Shown: positions 42,087 to 51,534, numbered from the stretch's first letter. The stretch: DNA of 64,000 nucleotides from Maricaulis sp048270095 (GCF_048270095.1 NZ_JBLWTL010000005.1:62001-126000), one strand, 5' to 3'. Notes: generated from the letters alone by a model not told the origin. Numbers and translations are program-made.

Positions 42087-42797
42087 TTAATGGCCGTCGT
42101 TCGGGAGCTCGGCAGGGGCTGCCTCGTCGATGGCTGCCTCCATGGGCTCGGTCGCATCCTGCGCCGCCGGCATGTCCACCGCGTCCATGGCATCGGTCAT
42201 CGCCGCTTCGACAGCGTCCGGCGCGTCGGCGGGCAGCGGATCAGGCAGGGCCATTGGTGTGTCCGACAGGCTGCGCAAATAGGCGATCAGGTCCATACGC
42301 TGGCCTTCATCGCGCAAGCCGGCGAAAGTCATCGCAGTGCCCGGTGCATAGGCGGATGGGCGTTCGAGATAGCCATCCAGCTCGGCATAGCCCCAATCAC
42401 CACCCAGGCTGTTGAGAGCCTCCGAATAGCTGAAGCCCGCAACCGATGCGACAGCGCGTCCGACGACGCCCCAGAGATGAGGGCCGGTACCATCGGCGCC
42501 GCCATTCTCGAAATTATGGCAGGACTGGCAACGACGGGCGACGCGTTCGCCGGCACCGATATCGGCACTGGCCAGCAGAAGTCCGTAATCGGTTGGGCCT
42601 TCCACAACGGCTTCCTGCGAGGCGGACCCGTCGCTCTCAAGCGCTGCCCAGTCAACCGGATACGCCGTGTTCTCAGCTGTCAGCTCGTCGGCTGCATGGG
42701 ATTTCACCAGCATGTGCCCGAGTTCAGTGATCGCCAGGATGGCAAGAATGCCGCCAATAATGACGCCAGCAATCTTGTTGAAGAAGAGATCGCCCAT
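42087..42797 (-). CDS. Membrane-anchored c-type cytochrome (CycM-like)
   Basis: 236 residues. One N-terminal membrane anchor (about 8-28) with no cleavage site precedes a class I cytochrome c domain (about 80-180). The haem site is RRCQSCH, with GPHLWGVVGR after it and the axial Met in PGTAMTFAG. The tail (about 185-236) is an Ala/Asp/Met-rich acidic stretch. CycM-type proteins carry electrons from the bc1 complex to terminal oxidases in alphaproteobacteria. The function follows from the family; no oxidase gene is adjacent. Confidence 0.92.
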   Translation of the reverse strand: MGDLFFNKIAGVIIGGILAILAITELGHMLVKSHAADELTAENTAYPVDWAALESDGSASQEAVVEGPTDYGLLLASADIGAGERVARRCQSCHNFENGGADGTGPHLWGVVGRAVASVAGFSYSEALNSLGGDWGYAELDGYLERPSAYAPGTAMTFAGLRDEGQRMDLIAYLRSLSDTPMALPDPLPADAPDAVEAAMTDAMDAVDMPAAQDATEPMEAAIDEAAPAELPNDGH

Positions 42798-43134
42798 CGA
42801 CGCCCCCGTTATGATTTAGCCGAAAGTTGAGCCGTGTTTGGCATGCGCCGCGCTTGCAGGCAACAGGCTAGCGCGTTCCTGTGCATGCGGTATCGCGCCG
42901 CATTTTGTGCTGTCTGGAGCCGGGGTGCAATATCTGTGGCGCGCTTGCGGGCGCAAAAGCCGGTCCCCACATGTCTGACCACGCCGGCAAGCGATCCATC
43001 GCCGGACGCTGCATTTGCCACGGAAGCGCCTTAATCCATGCCTTGAAAACACCGGATTGCGGGACGAGATCAGACCTCTAAGCCGCACGCATTTCGCGTG
43101 CATTACGAAATTGTTACCTGAGGTTAATGACAAA
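42798..43134. other. Divergent intergenic region between cytochrome c and the small barrel gene
   Basis: This 337-base region has no credible gene; the frame upstream of 43135 stays open but lacks a signal peptide or family match. A perfect hairpin, GCACGC/GCGTGC (43085-43101, 5-base loop), sits about 35 bases before the barrel start and could lie in its 5' untranslated region. Confidence 0.5.
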
Positions 43135-43659
43135 ATGATGCGTACCATTATTGCCGCTTCTCTCTCGGCTCTTGCGATCGGTTCGGTCGCGCAGGCCCAG
43201 GATACAAGTTATACTCTCGGCGCCGGCTATGAGCGCTTCAGTGGTGACGGTGTTGACCTTGATTCAGTCGTGCTGCGGGGTCGCTACGACTTCAATCGGT
43301 ATTTCGGCGTAGAGGGTCAGGCCAATATCGGCGTTGGCGATGACAGCGTGACCGAGCTCGGCGTTACCGCCGATGTCAGCCTCGACTACGCTGTTGGCGT
43401 GTTCGGCGTTGTCCGCCCGTTCAGCAATGAATACGGCAATGTCTTCCTGCGCGCCGGCTACACCAATTCCCAGATCGACGCGAGCGTCGCCGGCTTCTCC
43501 GGCAGTGCCGACTCCGACGCCTGGGCCTATGGCATTGGCGGCGAATACCTGTTCGACAGCCGCAATGGTGTCCGCCTGGACTACACCAATTTCGATTATG
43601 ATGGTGGTGGTAGCTCTGATGTCTATGGCATCAGCTATGTGCGCCGTTTCGGCGGCTAA
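43135..43659 (+). CDS. Small outer-membrane beta-barrel protein (OmpA/Opa-like 8-strand type)
   Basis: 174 residues from ATG 43135 with a GAGG leader. The signal peptide (1-21) ends in AQAQD. The mature protein is all-beta, alternating SYTLGAGYERF, VVLRGRYDFNRYFGVEGQAN and AYGIGGEYLFD, and ends in VYGISYVRRFGG. Only porin-like barrel (OMP_b-brl) features are visible, and no periplasmic domain. Such proteins are common surface barrels of unknown specific function. A terminator follows the stop. Confidence 0.87.
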   Translation: MMRTIIAASLSALAIGSVAQAQDTSYTLGAGYERFSGDGVDLDSVVLRGRYDFNRYFGVEGQANIGVGDDSVTELGVTADVSLDYAVGVFGVVRPFSNEYGNVFLRAGYTNSQIDASVAGFSGSADSDAWAYGIGGEYLFDSRNGVRLDYTNFDYDGGGSSDVYGISYVRRFGG

Positions 43660-43682
43660 GCGCCCCCGTTAGACCGCAGAAT

Positions 43683-43714
43683 GGGGCCGTACGCCAAGCG
43701 TGCGGCCCTTTTTG
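43683..43714 (+). terminator. Intrinsic terminator after the small barrel gene
   Basis: The stem GGGGCCGTACGC/GCGTGCGGCCC with a CAA loop is followed by five Ts. It ends 11 bases before the convergent nudC stop. Confidence 0.88.
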
Positions 43715-43724
43715 CATTTGGGGT

Positions 43725-44648
43725 TCAGATTTCCCCGTCAGCCCATAATTCCACCAGGCGCCGGGCGATGGCGACCGATGGCGGCAACTGGGCCTCGCGA
43801 TGTTGGCCGATGAGCATGGCGCGAACCTCGTCGCGGCTGAACCAGCGGGCATCTTCCAGCTCGTTCTCGTCGACGGTCACGGTGGCATCGGTGACCGGCG
43901 CGACCAGGCCGATCATCATCGAGGAGGGGAAAGGCCAGGGCTGGGTCATCACATAACGGATGGCGGCCGTGTCAGCGACGACGCCGGCTTCTTCCTGCAA
44001 TTCGCGGGCGCAGGCTTCCTCGATGGTTTCGGCCGGCTCGACGAAGCCGGCCAGGGCCGACCAGATGCCCGGGGGCCAGCTGGCCTGGCGTCCGAGCAGG
44101 CAATTTTCGCCATCAATGGCGAGCATGATCACGACGGGATCGACGCGGGGGAAGTGCTCGGCCTGGCAGCCGCCACACACTCGTTTCGCGCCGCCGCAGA
44201 CGATCTCTGTCGCCAGGCCGCAATTGGCGCAAAACCCGTGGCGCTCATGCCAGGCGAGCAGTGCCTTGGCGTGGGCAAAAATCGCAGCCTCGCTCTGGCT
44301 CAAAGCCATTGCCGCCTGGCGCGCATCCATGAAGGCGAGGCCGGCCTCGGCTGGTGGTTCCTGGGCCAGTTCGGTGGCGAAGACCGGATCGCCACGCAAT
44401 TCGCCGAGATAGACCTGCAACAGGGCCGGGCCGTAGAGCCGGGCGCATTCGTCGAGCTTCATCCAGCCCAGCCCGTCGCCCCCCGCAATCGCCGGCAGGC
44501 CCCGGAACAGCACCATGGTCCAGGCATTCTCGCGGCCGGCCTGGGCGGCGAGCTTGTCAGGGTCACGCCGCAAGAGTTCACCGCGATCCAGTGGCGACCC
44601 GGCAAACACGAGCGGCGGCCGATTAATCAGGATGGAACGGTCACTCAT
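43725..44648 (-). CDS. nudC: NAD(H) pyrophosphatase / RNA deNADding enzyme NudC
   Basis: A 307-residue Nudix hydrolase that splits NADH to NMNH and AMP and can remove NAD caps from RNA. GGGAG lies 6 bases before the start. It has a four-Cys zinc ribbon (FCANCG and RVCGGC, about residues 139-160), the Nudix box in GFVEPAETIEEACARELQEEAG (about 197-218), and the NudC-specific TQPWPFPSSMM. The N-terminal domain is the usual NUDIX-like part. Confidence 0.95.
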   Translation of the reverse strand: MSDRSILINRPPLVFAGSPLDRGELLRRDPDKLAAQAGRENAWTMVLFRGLPAIAGGDGLGWMKLDECARLYGPALLQVYLGELRGDPVFATELAQEPPAEAGLAFMDARQAAMALSQSEAAIFAHAKALLAWHERHGFCANCGLATEIVCGGAKRVCGGCQAEHFPRVDPVVIMLAIDGENCLLGRQASWPPGIWSALAGFVEPAETIEEACARELQEEAGVVADTAAIRYVMTQPWPFPSSMMIGLVAPVTDATVTVDENELEDARWFSRDEVRAMLIGQHREAQLPPSVAIARRLVELWADGEI

Positions 44649-44721
44649 GGCTAACTCCCGGGGGCAGGGGCAAGTCGCAGGGTCTACTCGGGTTCCGGAC
44701 GCGCTTCAACGGGCGCCCGGC

Positions 44722-46104
44722 TCAAAGCATGAAGCGGTCGAGATGGCCGGGTGTCTCGCAGGACCAGCCCAGCTCGCGCTCAATCCGTTCGCGCAAGGCG
44801 CGCGAGGAGGCCGGTTCACCATGCACAAGGAAGGTCTTGCGTGGCGGCTTTTTGAAACCCTGAAGCCATCGCATGAGCTCATTGCTATCGGCATGGGCTG
44901 ACAGCATGGATATCTCTTCCACCTCGGCCTGGATGGGCACATTGCGGCCGTGGATCCGCAGTTCGTCGGCACCGGCGACCAGGGTCGCGCCGGGTGTTCC
45001 CGGGGCCTGAAAGCCCGAGATGACGATCGTGTTGCGCGGGTCCGGGGCATAGGATTTGAGGTGGTGCAGGATGCGCCCGCCGGTCGCCATACCGCTTGCC
45101 GAGATGATCACTTTCGGCATTTTGTCTACGGTGAGCGCCTTGGAATCCTCGGTGTCTCGGACATAATTGACCATGTCGCCGATCTCCCGGGCATCCTCGG
45201 GCGATATCCTGTGGTCACCGAAATGATGGCGCAGAATGGCGCTGGCATTGATGGCCATCGGGCTGTCGAGATAGACCGGCACGGCTCTCAGCCGGCCGGC
45301 CTTTTTCAGCTTCCACAGATAATAGGTCAGCAATTGCGCCCGTCCGACGGCGAAGGAAGGGATGACCACCGTGCCGCCGCGTGCGGTGGTTCGCTCGACG
45401 ATTTCGGCCAGTACTTCGCTCGCATCCCCCTGCTGATGCAGCCGATTGCCATAGGTGGATTCCAGCAGGAGATAATCGGCGTGCCCGATGGGTTCGGGAT
45501 CGAACAGGACCGGGTCATCATAGCGGCCCAGATCGCCGGAAAACGCGATCGTGCGATCATGCCATTTCAGCGTCACCGTTGCGGCGCCGAGGATGTGGCC
45601 GGCGCGGCGCAGCTGCAGCTGTGCGCCATGGCCAATATCGGTCTCGACCCCAAACTCGACCGGGCGGAAGCTTTCCATCGAGGCTTCAGCCTCATCTTCG
45701 GTATAGAGCGGCAGGGCCGGTTCATGGCGGGAGAATTTCTTGCGATTGGCGTATTCGGCATCGCGTTCCTGCAGATAGCCGCTATCGGGCAGCAATATCC
45801 CGCACAGATCAATTGTCGGCGGCGAACACAGGATTTCGCCCGCATAGCCGTCGCGGATCAGGCGCGGCACATAGCCGGAATGGTCCATATGGGCATGCGA
45901 CAGAACGACGTTGTCGATCGAACGCGGTGCGACCGGGAAGGGGTCCCAATTGCGGGTCCGCACATCGCGTCGGCCCTGGAACATCCCGCAATCAAGCAGG
46001 ATACGCCTGCCATCCGCCTCGATCAGGTGTCGCGAACCGGTGACGGTGCCGGCGGCCCCCATGCAGGTCAGGCTCATCTCGGTCAAGGCGGGGCTCCGTT
46101 TCAT
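44722..46104 (-). CDS. Metallo-beta-lactamase/beta-CASP family nuclease
   Basis: About 460 residues (451 if the ATG at 46077 is used; neither has a strong ribosome site). The MBL core opens with GAAGTVTGSRHL and carries the zinc motif SHAHMDHSG (about residues 68-76). A beta-CASP insert and FLVHGEPASSRALRERIE, the C-terminal His motif, complete the fold. This is the short RNase J/CPSF-like branch (YSH1/mRNA 3'-processing exonuclease type), likely an RNA nuclease. I see no separate RNA-binding domain. Confidence 0.9.
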   Translation of the reverse strand: MKRSPALTEMSLTCMGAAGTVTGSRHLIEADGRRILLDCGMFQGRRDVRTRNWDPFPVAPRSIDNVVLSHAHMDHSGYVPRLIRDGYAGEILCSPPTIDLCGILLPDSGYLQERDAEYANRKKFSRHEPALPLYTEDEAEASMESFRPVEFGVETDIGHGAQLQLRRAGHILGAATVTLKWHDRTIAFSGDLGRYDDPVLFDPEPIGHADYLLLESTYGNRLHQQGDASEVLAEIVERTTARGGTVVIPSFAVGRAQLLTYYLWKLKKAGRLRAVPVYLDSPMAINASAILRHHFGDHRISPEDAREIGDMVNYVRDTEDSKALTVDKMPKVIISASGMATGGRILHHLKSYAPDPRNTIVISGFQAPGTPGATLVAGADELRIHGRNVPIQAEVEEISMLSAHADSNELMRWLQGFKKPPRKTFLVHGEPASSRALRERIERELGWSCETPGHLDRFML

Positions 46105-46200
46105 TCTCGGCGGCGCCCGAGGGCGGCGGGTTCGCCAATCGTATCAAGATGCTGCGGGCTGTCGAAAGAAATATCCGGCACTCGTGCCTTGTCCGGTGAA

Positions 46201-46875
46201 CTATTCGCGATTGGGTGCCAGCCAGCCCGAAAGCAAGACGCGTCCGAGCCAGAACACTGTGAGGATCACGACAGCCAGGATCGGCGCGACCAGCAAAGGA
46301 GGGTGCTGAAGGAACTCCGGCAAGACATTGCTGTTTCCCAGGAAGAATATAGTCACGGCGATGAACATGGAAAAGCCCATCCGCCAGAGGTGTCTCGCGA
46401 TGCGGTTGCGGCCTGAAAGGCCGCGGCGCCTGATAAGCCGAAAGTCCAGCACCCCGAAGAACATCGCCAGCGCGGCCAGCACATAATACGCAGCCGGTGG
46501 TGGGAGGTCTTCCGGCTCCCCAAGGCTGGCCGGTGCGAAGAATCCACTGATCGCACAGGCAAACGCACAGACGATAATGACAGAAAACGCGATGGTTTCG
46601 AACCGACCCGTTGTCCCATCAGTTCGTTTTGCTGCAACCCAGCCAGTGGCCACAAGGTAGAGGGCGAAAACACCGAGAAAGCCGGTGAAGATAATCTCGC
46701 GCGTGAAGCTCAAATAGATGCCGCTCAATGCCAGGGCGATCATGCAGCCCAGGAAAAGGTTTCCGGCAAAGCGGTGCACGAAATGCCCCTTGCGAGACAG
46801 TATCGCTACCGATCCGGCCAGGACCGTGACCGAACCGGTTATCAAGTGGACAAGCGCTATCTGCGGGATTTCCAT
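46201..46875 (-). CDS. DUF2306-like integral membrane protein
   Basis: A 224-residue protein with about seven predicted membrane segments. The start, with LVHLITGSVTVLAGSVAILSRKGHFVHRFAGNLF, resembles the DUF2306 membrane family, and HLWRMGFSMFIAVTIFFLG is near its C-terminal part. The HxxxG and RxxG polar residues inside helices could bind a cofactor, but function is unknown. It follows the next minus-strand gene by 55 bases and is probably co-transcribed with it. Confidence 0.75.
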   Translation of the reverse strand: MEIPQIALVHLITGSVTVLAGSVAILSRKGHFVHRFAGNLFLGCMIALALSGIYLSFTREIIFTGFLGVFALYLVATGWVAAKRTDGTTGRFETIAFSVIIVCAFACAISGFFAPASLGEPEDLPPPAAYYVLAALAMFFGVLDFRLIRRRGLSGRNRIARHLWRMGFSMFIAVTIFFLGNSNVLPEFLQHPPLLVAPILAVVILTVFWLGRVLLSGWLAPNRE

Positions 46876-46930
46876 TGGCCAACTCTCTCTCTCTGTGTGT
46901 TCGGGACGAGCCGGGTCAAGCTCGAACTGT

Positions 46931-47596
46931 TCACGCGTGTCGGGAGCGGCTGAACATCAACACACCGCCGACCCAGATGAACCAGACGATGAAGCCGAGC
47001 CCGAAGACGCTTCCCGCCTCGCCCAGCGCCGGCACGACAGTCAGCAGGCCGGCTGTACCAATAATGGCACCCAGCGCATTGAGTCCGGTTGGCAGGGATT
47101 TCGACCACTGACCCGCCCAGCTCAGCAACAGGATCCAGAGGCCGCCCGCGATCTCATTGCCGCCGCCCAGGCCCTCTTGCACGATTGCGAGCACCTGCCA
47201 GACGGTGGTGGTCAGTGGCGAGTCTGCGGCCTGCAGGTTGATCACTCTGCCAAGCGCGACATTGGCGAGCATGCCGCTGGCGAGAAGCAGTCCGGCCCAG
47301 ATGAGGCCAAAGCTGGTGGCGGTTTGGGCCAACCCGGCACAGCCTGATTTCACGCGCTGGTGGAGGGCAACCGCAAGGATGACAAGACAAAATGCATTGC
47401 CGACGTAGATGATCAAATTCCACGCATGCATCACCGACTGGTTCTCGACCAGGAACAAGACATGTTGCGCCGGATCGATCTGCCCACTGCCAAAGCGCGC
47501 CGGCCCAAGGACCGTGAAATAAAACCAGAAGCCAATGAGATAGGTGCCAGCAGCCAGGATAGCTGCCGCGCCGCCAAGACGTTGAAAGTTGATCAT
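46931..47596 (-). CDS. Six-helix membrane protein of unknown function
   Basis: 221 residues from ATG 47596; the longer frame to 47896 runs antisense into the divergent regulator and is rejected. About six membrane segments are visible (for example 8-30, 60-80, 95-115, 140-160, 170-190, 195-215). I do not assign it to a family with certainty; it has general similarity to DUF4386-type proteins. It is divergent from the AraC-type regulator at 47859, which may control it and the following DUF2306-like gene. Confidence 0.72.
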   Translation of the reverse strand: MINFQRLGGAAAILAAGTYLIGFWFYFTVLGPARFGSGQIDPAQHVLFLVENQSVMHAWNLIIYVGNAFCLVILAVALHQRVKSGCAGLAQTATSFGLIWAGLLLASGMLANVALGRVINLQAADSPLTTTVWQVLAIVQEGLGGGNEIAGGLWILLLSWAGQWSKSLPTGLNALGAIIGTAGLLTVVPALGEAGSVFGLGFIVWFIWVGGVLMFSRSRHA

Positions 47597-47858
47597 ACCG
47601 GTGATTATCCTGCTCGAACGAAACACGAGACCGGCAAGGACCGCCCTCGTGAACTGATGGGTGCCGCCACAGTCAGGTGATGACTGAAAGGAACGGCTGA
47701 ACTGCTCGATGTCTGCCCGAACCGGCACATGCTGTCGCCCGCGCCTATTGGCTGAGACATGGACATGTTCACGCCTGTCGGGCAGGACAGCTCGCAGATC
47801 GCCGGTGCCGGTTTCCGAATCGGGGGAGGGCCGCTGCGACGCGAACTGGAGGATAGCA

Positions 47859-49031
47859 TTGAACGAGACCGTCACACTGGCACTTGCGACGGCCACACTG
47901 GGTCAGGTCGCGCTTTGCACGACGATTCTGGCGATGCGATCTGCGCAATGGCCGGGGTATTGGGCGCTGGCGACGTTTTTCATTGCAATGGGTATCGTCA
48001 GTGCCGGCCCGCTTGTCTCAGCATTCTTGCCGGCCCTGGAGTCGCGATATTTCTCGATAACCATTCCGGCCTATCTGCTCATGGGTCCGGCGCTTTATTT
48101 GTATGTGGAGGCGCTGACATCGGAGCGCGTTTGGCGCCCGAATCGTCGCGAAGCCCGCCATTTGATTCCGTTCGGCTTTGGTCTGGCGGCCATGGTATTG
48201 GCGAACTCGCTGCCGGCGTCCGAACGCCACGAAATCTTTGTTGTCGGGGAGACCAGCGGCGCGCTTTTTCCGGCCGTCGTCGTGATTTTCATCTTCGCGC
48301 TCGTGCTGGGCTGGATGATCCAGTCGGCTTACTATGTGGTTCGCATCCTGTCCCGCCTGACATCCTATCGCCGTCGTCTCAGAATGCTGTTCGCCAGTAC
48401 CGAAAACAGTGAACTCAGATGGGTCGGAGGGCTCCTCCTGATCATGGGGACGACATGGCTGTTGTCATTCGTCAGCCTCGTCTTTGACAATTTCACCGGG
48501 CGTTCGTTTGCGGGGCCGCAGACCGCAGCGCTGATGTCACTTGTCCTGGTCTGGTCATTGGCGAGTTGGGGCTTGCGGCAAAAGCCGGGGTTTGAGGGCC
48601 GTTATCTTGATGACGAGACAGACGAAACTGCCGCACCTTCACCGATCTCCGGCTCAGACGCGAAATACACCCGATCGGCATTGACCCCGGAGCAGGCAGG
48701 ACGGATCGCGGCGAAGATCGAGGCTGCGATGGTCCGGGATCAAATCTATCTCGACCCGACGATTTCACTTCCCGTATTGGCTCGCCACATTGGAGCGCCG
48801 ACCAATCATATTTCGCAAACTCTCAACGAGACCATCGGCGAATGCTTCTTTGATTACATAAACAAGTGGCGAATTCGCGCGGCCGAACCACGCATCTCCG
48901 CGGGATCCGAGACCATTCTCGAAGTCGCGATGTCGGTCGGGTTCAACGCACGGTCCTCGTTTTACAAAGCGTTCAAACGGGAAACCGGGCAAACGCCAAG
49001 TGAGTATCGACGGTCGAAATCGGAGGCGTGA
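47859..49031 (+). CDS. Membrane-anchored AraC-family transcriptional regulator
   Basis: 390 residues from a TTG at 47859, chosen because GGAGG sits 6 bases upstream and everything before it is non-family sequence. Residues 1-235 hold about seven membrane helices. A linker of about 50 residues leads to the AraC HTH (about 285-388): LPVLARHIGAPTNHISQTLNE and ILEVAMSVGFNARSSFYKAFKRETGQTPSEYRR. This architecture is known from 7TM-AraC regulators in marine Proteobacteria and Bacteroidetes; the ligand is unknown. It is divergent from two membrane-protein genes, a sensible target set. Confidence 0.88.
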   Translation: MNETVTLALATATLGQVALCTTILAMRSAQWPGYWALATFFIAMGIVSAGPLVSAFLPALESRYFSITIPAYLLMGPALYLYVEALTSERVWRPNRREARHLIPFGFGLAAMVLANSLPASERHEIFVVGETSGALFPAVVVIFIFALVLGWMIQSAYYVVRILSRLTSYRRRLRMLFASTENSELRWVGGLLLIMGTTWLLSFVSLVFDNFTGRSFAGPQTAALMSLVLVWSLASWGLRQKPGFEGRYLDDETDETAAPSPISGSDAKYTRSALTPEQAGRIAAKIEAAMVRDQIYLDPTISLPVLARHIGAPTNHISQTLNETIGECFFDYINKWRIRAAEPRISAGSETILEVAMSVGFNARSSFYKAFKRETGQTPSEYRRSKSEA

Positions 49032-49231
49032 CCCGGGGGTGTAGCGGAGCGACACCGGGAAGCACGATATCGATCAAGGGTCGGACGGGTTGACCGGAAT
49101 GCGCGCGATCGGACCGCTTGTGTGATCGGAGACGACGTCCTGGTTGCCGCGCGCGAAGACCATGCGAGTTTTCCCGGTGCCGAGGCGCGCATCGCCGCGG
49201 AGAGTTTTCGCCGTTCGCTGTGAAGCCATGA
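49032..49231. other. Intergenic region before the SRP RNA gene
   Basis: About 200 bases with no convincing gene or terminator; frames on either strand are arginine-rich artefacts. Its right end leads into the SRP RNA promoter. Confidence 0.5.
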
Positions 49232-49260
49232 CTTGCACCATGCCGCCCGGCTTGCGATAT
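49232..49260 (+). promoter_or_regulatory. Sigma-70-type promoter of the SRP RNA gene
   Basis: The -35 TTGCAC (49232-49237), a 17-base spacer and the -10 GATATA (49255-49260) lie just before the RNA 5' end at about 49264-49267. Confidence 0.7.
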
Positions 49261-49263
49261 AGA

Positions 49264-49367
49264 GCGTGGAAGATCGGCGGTGGACGAGCTCCTCGCCAAC
49301 CCGGTCAGGTCCGGAAGGAAGCAGCCGTAACGAGTTTTCGCACGGGTCGCTGTCCGGTCTTCCACGC
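49264..49367 (+). ncRNA. ffs: Signal recognition particle 4.5S RNA
   Basis: The conserved apical domain reads GGTCAGGTCCGGAAGGAAGC (about 49303-49322), the SRP54/Ffh-binding loop, followed by AGCCGTAACGAG. The ends GCGTGGAAGA (49264-49273) and TCTTCCACGC (49358-49367) pair to close the hairpin. The RNA pairs with Ffh for co-translational membrane targeting. Position just before dnaX is the usual alphaproteobacterial arrangement. Confidence 0.95.
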
Positions 49368-49450
49368 GCACCAGCGCAATTAGCCCCGCGCAGCCCGGAT
49401 TTCAGTCACCTGAATTTTCAGGCACCCGAATCTCAGTCAAGCGAGCCGAT

Positions 49451-51214
49451 ATGGACGATACGCCGCTGCCATCCGACGAGACAGGCGCAGCGGAGGCGCT
49501 GATGCCGGGGCTCGATCTGCCCAAGGCCGGCCCGGTTCCCGGATATCAGGTACTGGCGCGCAAATACCGTCCCGACACGTTCGAAGACCTGATTGGCCAG
49601 GCGGCGATGGTGCGCACCCTGACCAATGCCTTTGCGGCCGGTCGCATCGCCCACGCCTATATGCTCACCGGCGTGCGCGGCATCGGCAAGACGACCACGG
49701 CGCGCCTGATCGCGCGGGCGTTGAATTTCCGCAATGCCGAGATCAATCAGCCGTCGATGAAGCTCGATATCCGCGGCGAGCATTGCGATGCCATCGCCCG
49801 TTCGGCCCATGTCGATGTGATGGAGATGGATGCCGCCTCGCGCACCGGTGTCGGCGATATTCGCGAAATCCTCGAGGGCGTGCGCTACGCTCCGGTCTCG
49901 GCACGCTATAAAGTCTACATCATCGATGAGGTCCATATGCTCTCGACCTCCGCCTTCAACGCCCTGTTGAAGACGCTGGAGGAACCGCCCGAGCACGCCA
50001 AATTCATTTTCGCCACCACCGAGATCCGCAAGGTCCCGGTGACGGTGTTGTCGCGCTGCCAGCGTTTCGATCTCAAGCGGATTGATCGCGAAGTGCTGAC
50101 CGATCATCTTGAGCGGATTTGCGGCCTCGAATCGGCTGCGGTGGAACGCGAAGGGCTGTCATTGATCTCCCGCGCTGCAGAAGGCTCGGTGCGCGACGGG
50201 CTCTCCCTGCTCGACCAGGCGATTGTCCAGGGTGCCGAGGCTGATGGCCCGGTAACCGCGATCCAGATCCGCGACATGCTCGGTCTGGCCGACCGCGCCC
50301 GCGTGCTCGATCTGCTCGAACATGCGCTGGGGGCCCGCACCAAGGAAGCCCTGACCGAACTGACTTCGCTCTATGATGGGGGCGGCGACCCGGTCGTGGT
50401 GACACGTGATCTGCTCGATTATGTCCATGCCGCCTCGCGGGTGAAGGCGGTCGGCTCCGGCGCCGATCTCGGTGAGGCCGCCGATACGGTGCAACGCCTC
50501 GCGGCGATCGCCGAAAGCCAGAGCCTGGCCCAGCTGACGCGTCTGTGGAAAATCCTGCTGACCGCACTCGATGACGTCCGGACCGCGCCCGATCCGCTGG
50601 CCGCTGCCGAGATGACGCTGTTGCGTCTGGTCGCGGCCTCGATGTTGCCGCCACCGGAAGATGCGGCTCGCCTCCTGGCTAGCCAGCCACCGGCTGCTCC
50701 CGACAGGGAGGCGCCGGGAAAGCCTGAGCCGGCCGCTGCGCCGGCCGGTGCCGAAGCCGCGCTCGACGCTGAGGCCGGCACCACTGATACGCCCGGGGTA
50801 CAGCAGGGCCCGGACACATTTGAAGCGCTGATCGCCATGCTGCAGGAACGCCGCGATATCATTCTGCAACTCGATGTCGAGCGCTGTGTGCGCCCGGTTT
50901 CCTTCAAACCCGGTGCGATGACCTATCAGCCGGCCGAGGATGCACCATCGGATCTGGCGCAACGCCTGTCCAAGCGTTTGCAGGAATGGACCGAGACGCG
51001 CTGGATGATCCTCGCCGATGCCAATGCCAGGGGCGGCGAGACCTGGTCGGAACGCCGCCAGCGCGGCAAACAGGAAAGAATGGCTGATATTCGCAGCGAC
51101 CCGGCTGTGGAAGAGGCGATGCGTCTCTTCCCCGGTGCCGAGATTGTCCGCGTGATTGAAGCCGCGACCACCGAACCCGATGACGAGACCAGCCAAGCGG
51201 AGAATCGCGCATGA
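49451..51214 (+). CDS. dnaX: DNA polymerase III subunit tau/gamma
   Basis: A 587-residue clamp-loader ATPase. Walker A GVRGIGKTT (74-82), Walker B IIDEVHMLS (157-165), the sensor ATTEIRKVPVTVLSRCQRFD and the RVLDLLEHAL region are all present; the tau-specific part follows (about 390-587). The zinc-module region (about 92-120) has a single Cys112 instead of the four usual cysteines. I saw no A-rich slippery site for a gamma frameshift. The stop overlaps ybaB by 4 bases, the standard dnaX-ybaB-recR group. Confidence 0.96.
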   Translation: MDDTPLPSDETGAAEALMPGLDLPKAGPVPGYQVLARKYRPDTFEDLIGQAAMVRTLTNAFAAGRIAHAYMLTGVRGIGKTTTARLIARALNFRNAEINQPSMKLDIRGEHCDAIARSAHVDVMEMDAASRTGVGDIREILEGVRYAPVSARYKVYIIDEVHMLSTSAFNALLKTLEEPPEHAKFIFATTEIRKVPVTVLSRCQRFDLKRIDREVLTDHLERICGLESAAVEREGLSLISRAAEGSVRDGLSLLDQAIVQGAEADGPVTAIQIRDMLGLADRARVLDLLEHALGARTKEALTELTSLYDGGGDPVVVTRDLLDYVHAASRVKAVGSGADLGEAADTVQRLAAIAESQSLAQLTRLWKILLTALDDVRTAPDPLAAAEMTLLRLVAASMLPPPEDAARLLASQPPAAPDREAPGKPEPAAAPAGAEAALDAEAGTTDTPGVQQGPDTFEALIAMLQERRDIILQLDVERCVRPVSFKPGAMTYQPAEDAPSDLAQRLSKRLQEWTETRWMILADANARGGETWSERRQRGKQERMADIRSDPAVEEAMRLFPGAEIVRVIEAATTEPDDETSQAENRA

Positions 51215-51534
51215 CCGATTTGATGGGATTGATGAAGCAGGCTCAGGCCATGCAGCAGAAAATGGGCGAAGCACAGGAAAAGCTCGCCGCCAGCCAGGTG
51301 GTCGGTGAAGCCGGTGCCGGGCTGGTCACGCTGACCTTGAGCGGCAAGGGCGAAATGCGCGCCCTGTCGATCGATCCATCCCTGCTCAATCCCACCGAGG
51401 GCGAAGTGGTCGAGGATCTGGTGATGGCGGCCCATAATGACGCCAAGCGCAAGATGGAAGCGCTGCAGCAGGACGTGATGAAAGACGTCGCGGGCGGCCT
51501 GCAATTGCCACCCGGCATGTCGATGCCGGGCTGA
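51211..51534 (+). CDS. ybaB: YbaB/EbfC nucleoid-associated protein
   Basis: A 107-residue DNA-binding dimer. The opening DLMGLMKQAQAMQQKMGEAQ and the GLVTLTLSGKGEMRALSIDPSLL segment are the family marks. It sits between dnaX and recR in the usual order; its exact role in recombination or nucleoid structure is not settled. Confidence 0.95.
   Translation: MTDLMGLMKQAQAMQQKMGEAQEKLAASQVVGEAGAGLVTLTLSGKGEMRALSIDPSLLNPTEGEVVEDLVMAAHNDAKRKMEALQQDVMKDVAGGLQLPPGMSMPG

Noticed and set aside
44950..46416. A 488-residue plus-strand frame across the beta-CASP nuclease
   Set aside because: The minus-strand nuclease has the HxHxDH zinc motif; the plus-strand frame has none.
49451..51214. Programmed frameshift in dnaX giving a gamma subunit
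   Set aside because: No A-rich slippery heptamer with a following hairpin was seen, so only the full-length product is annotated.
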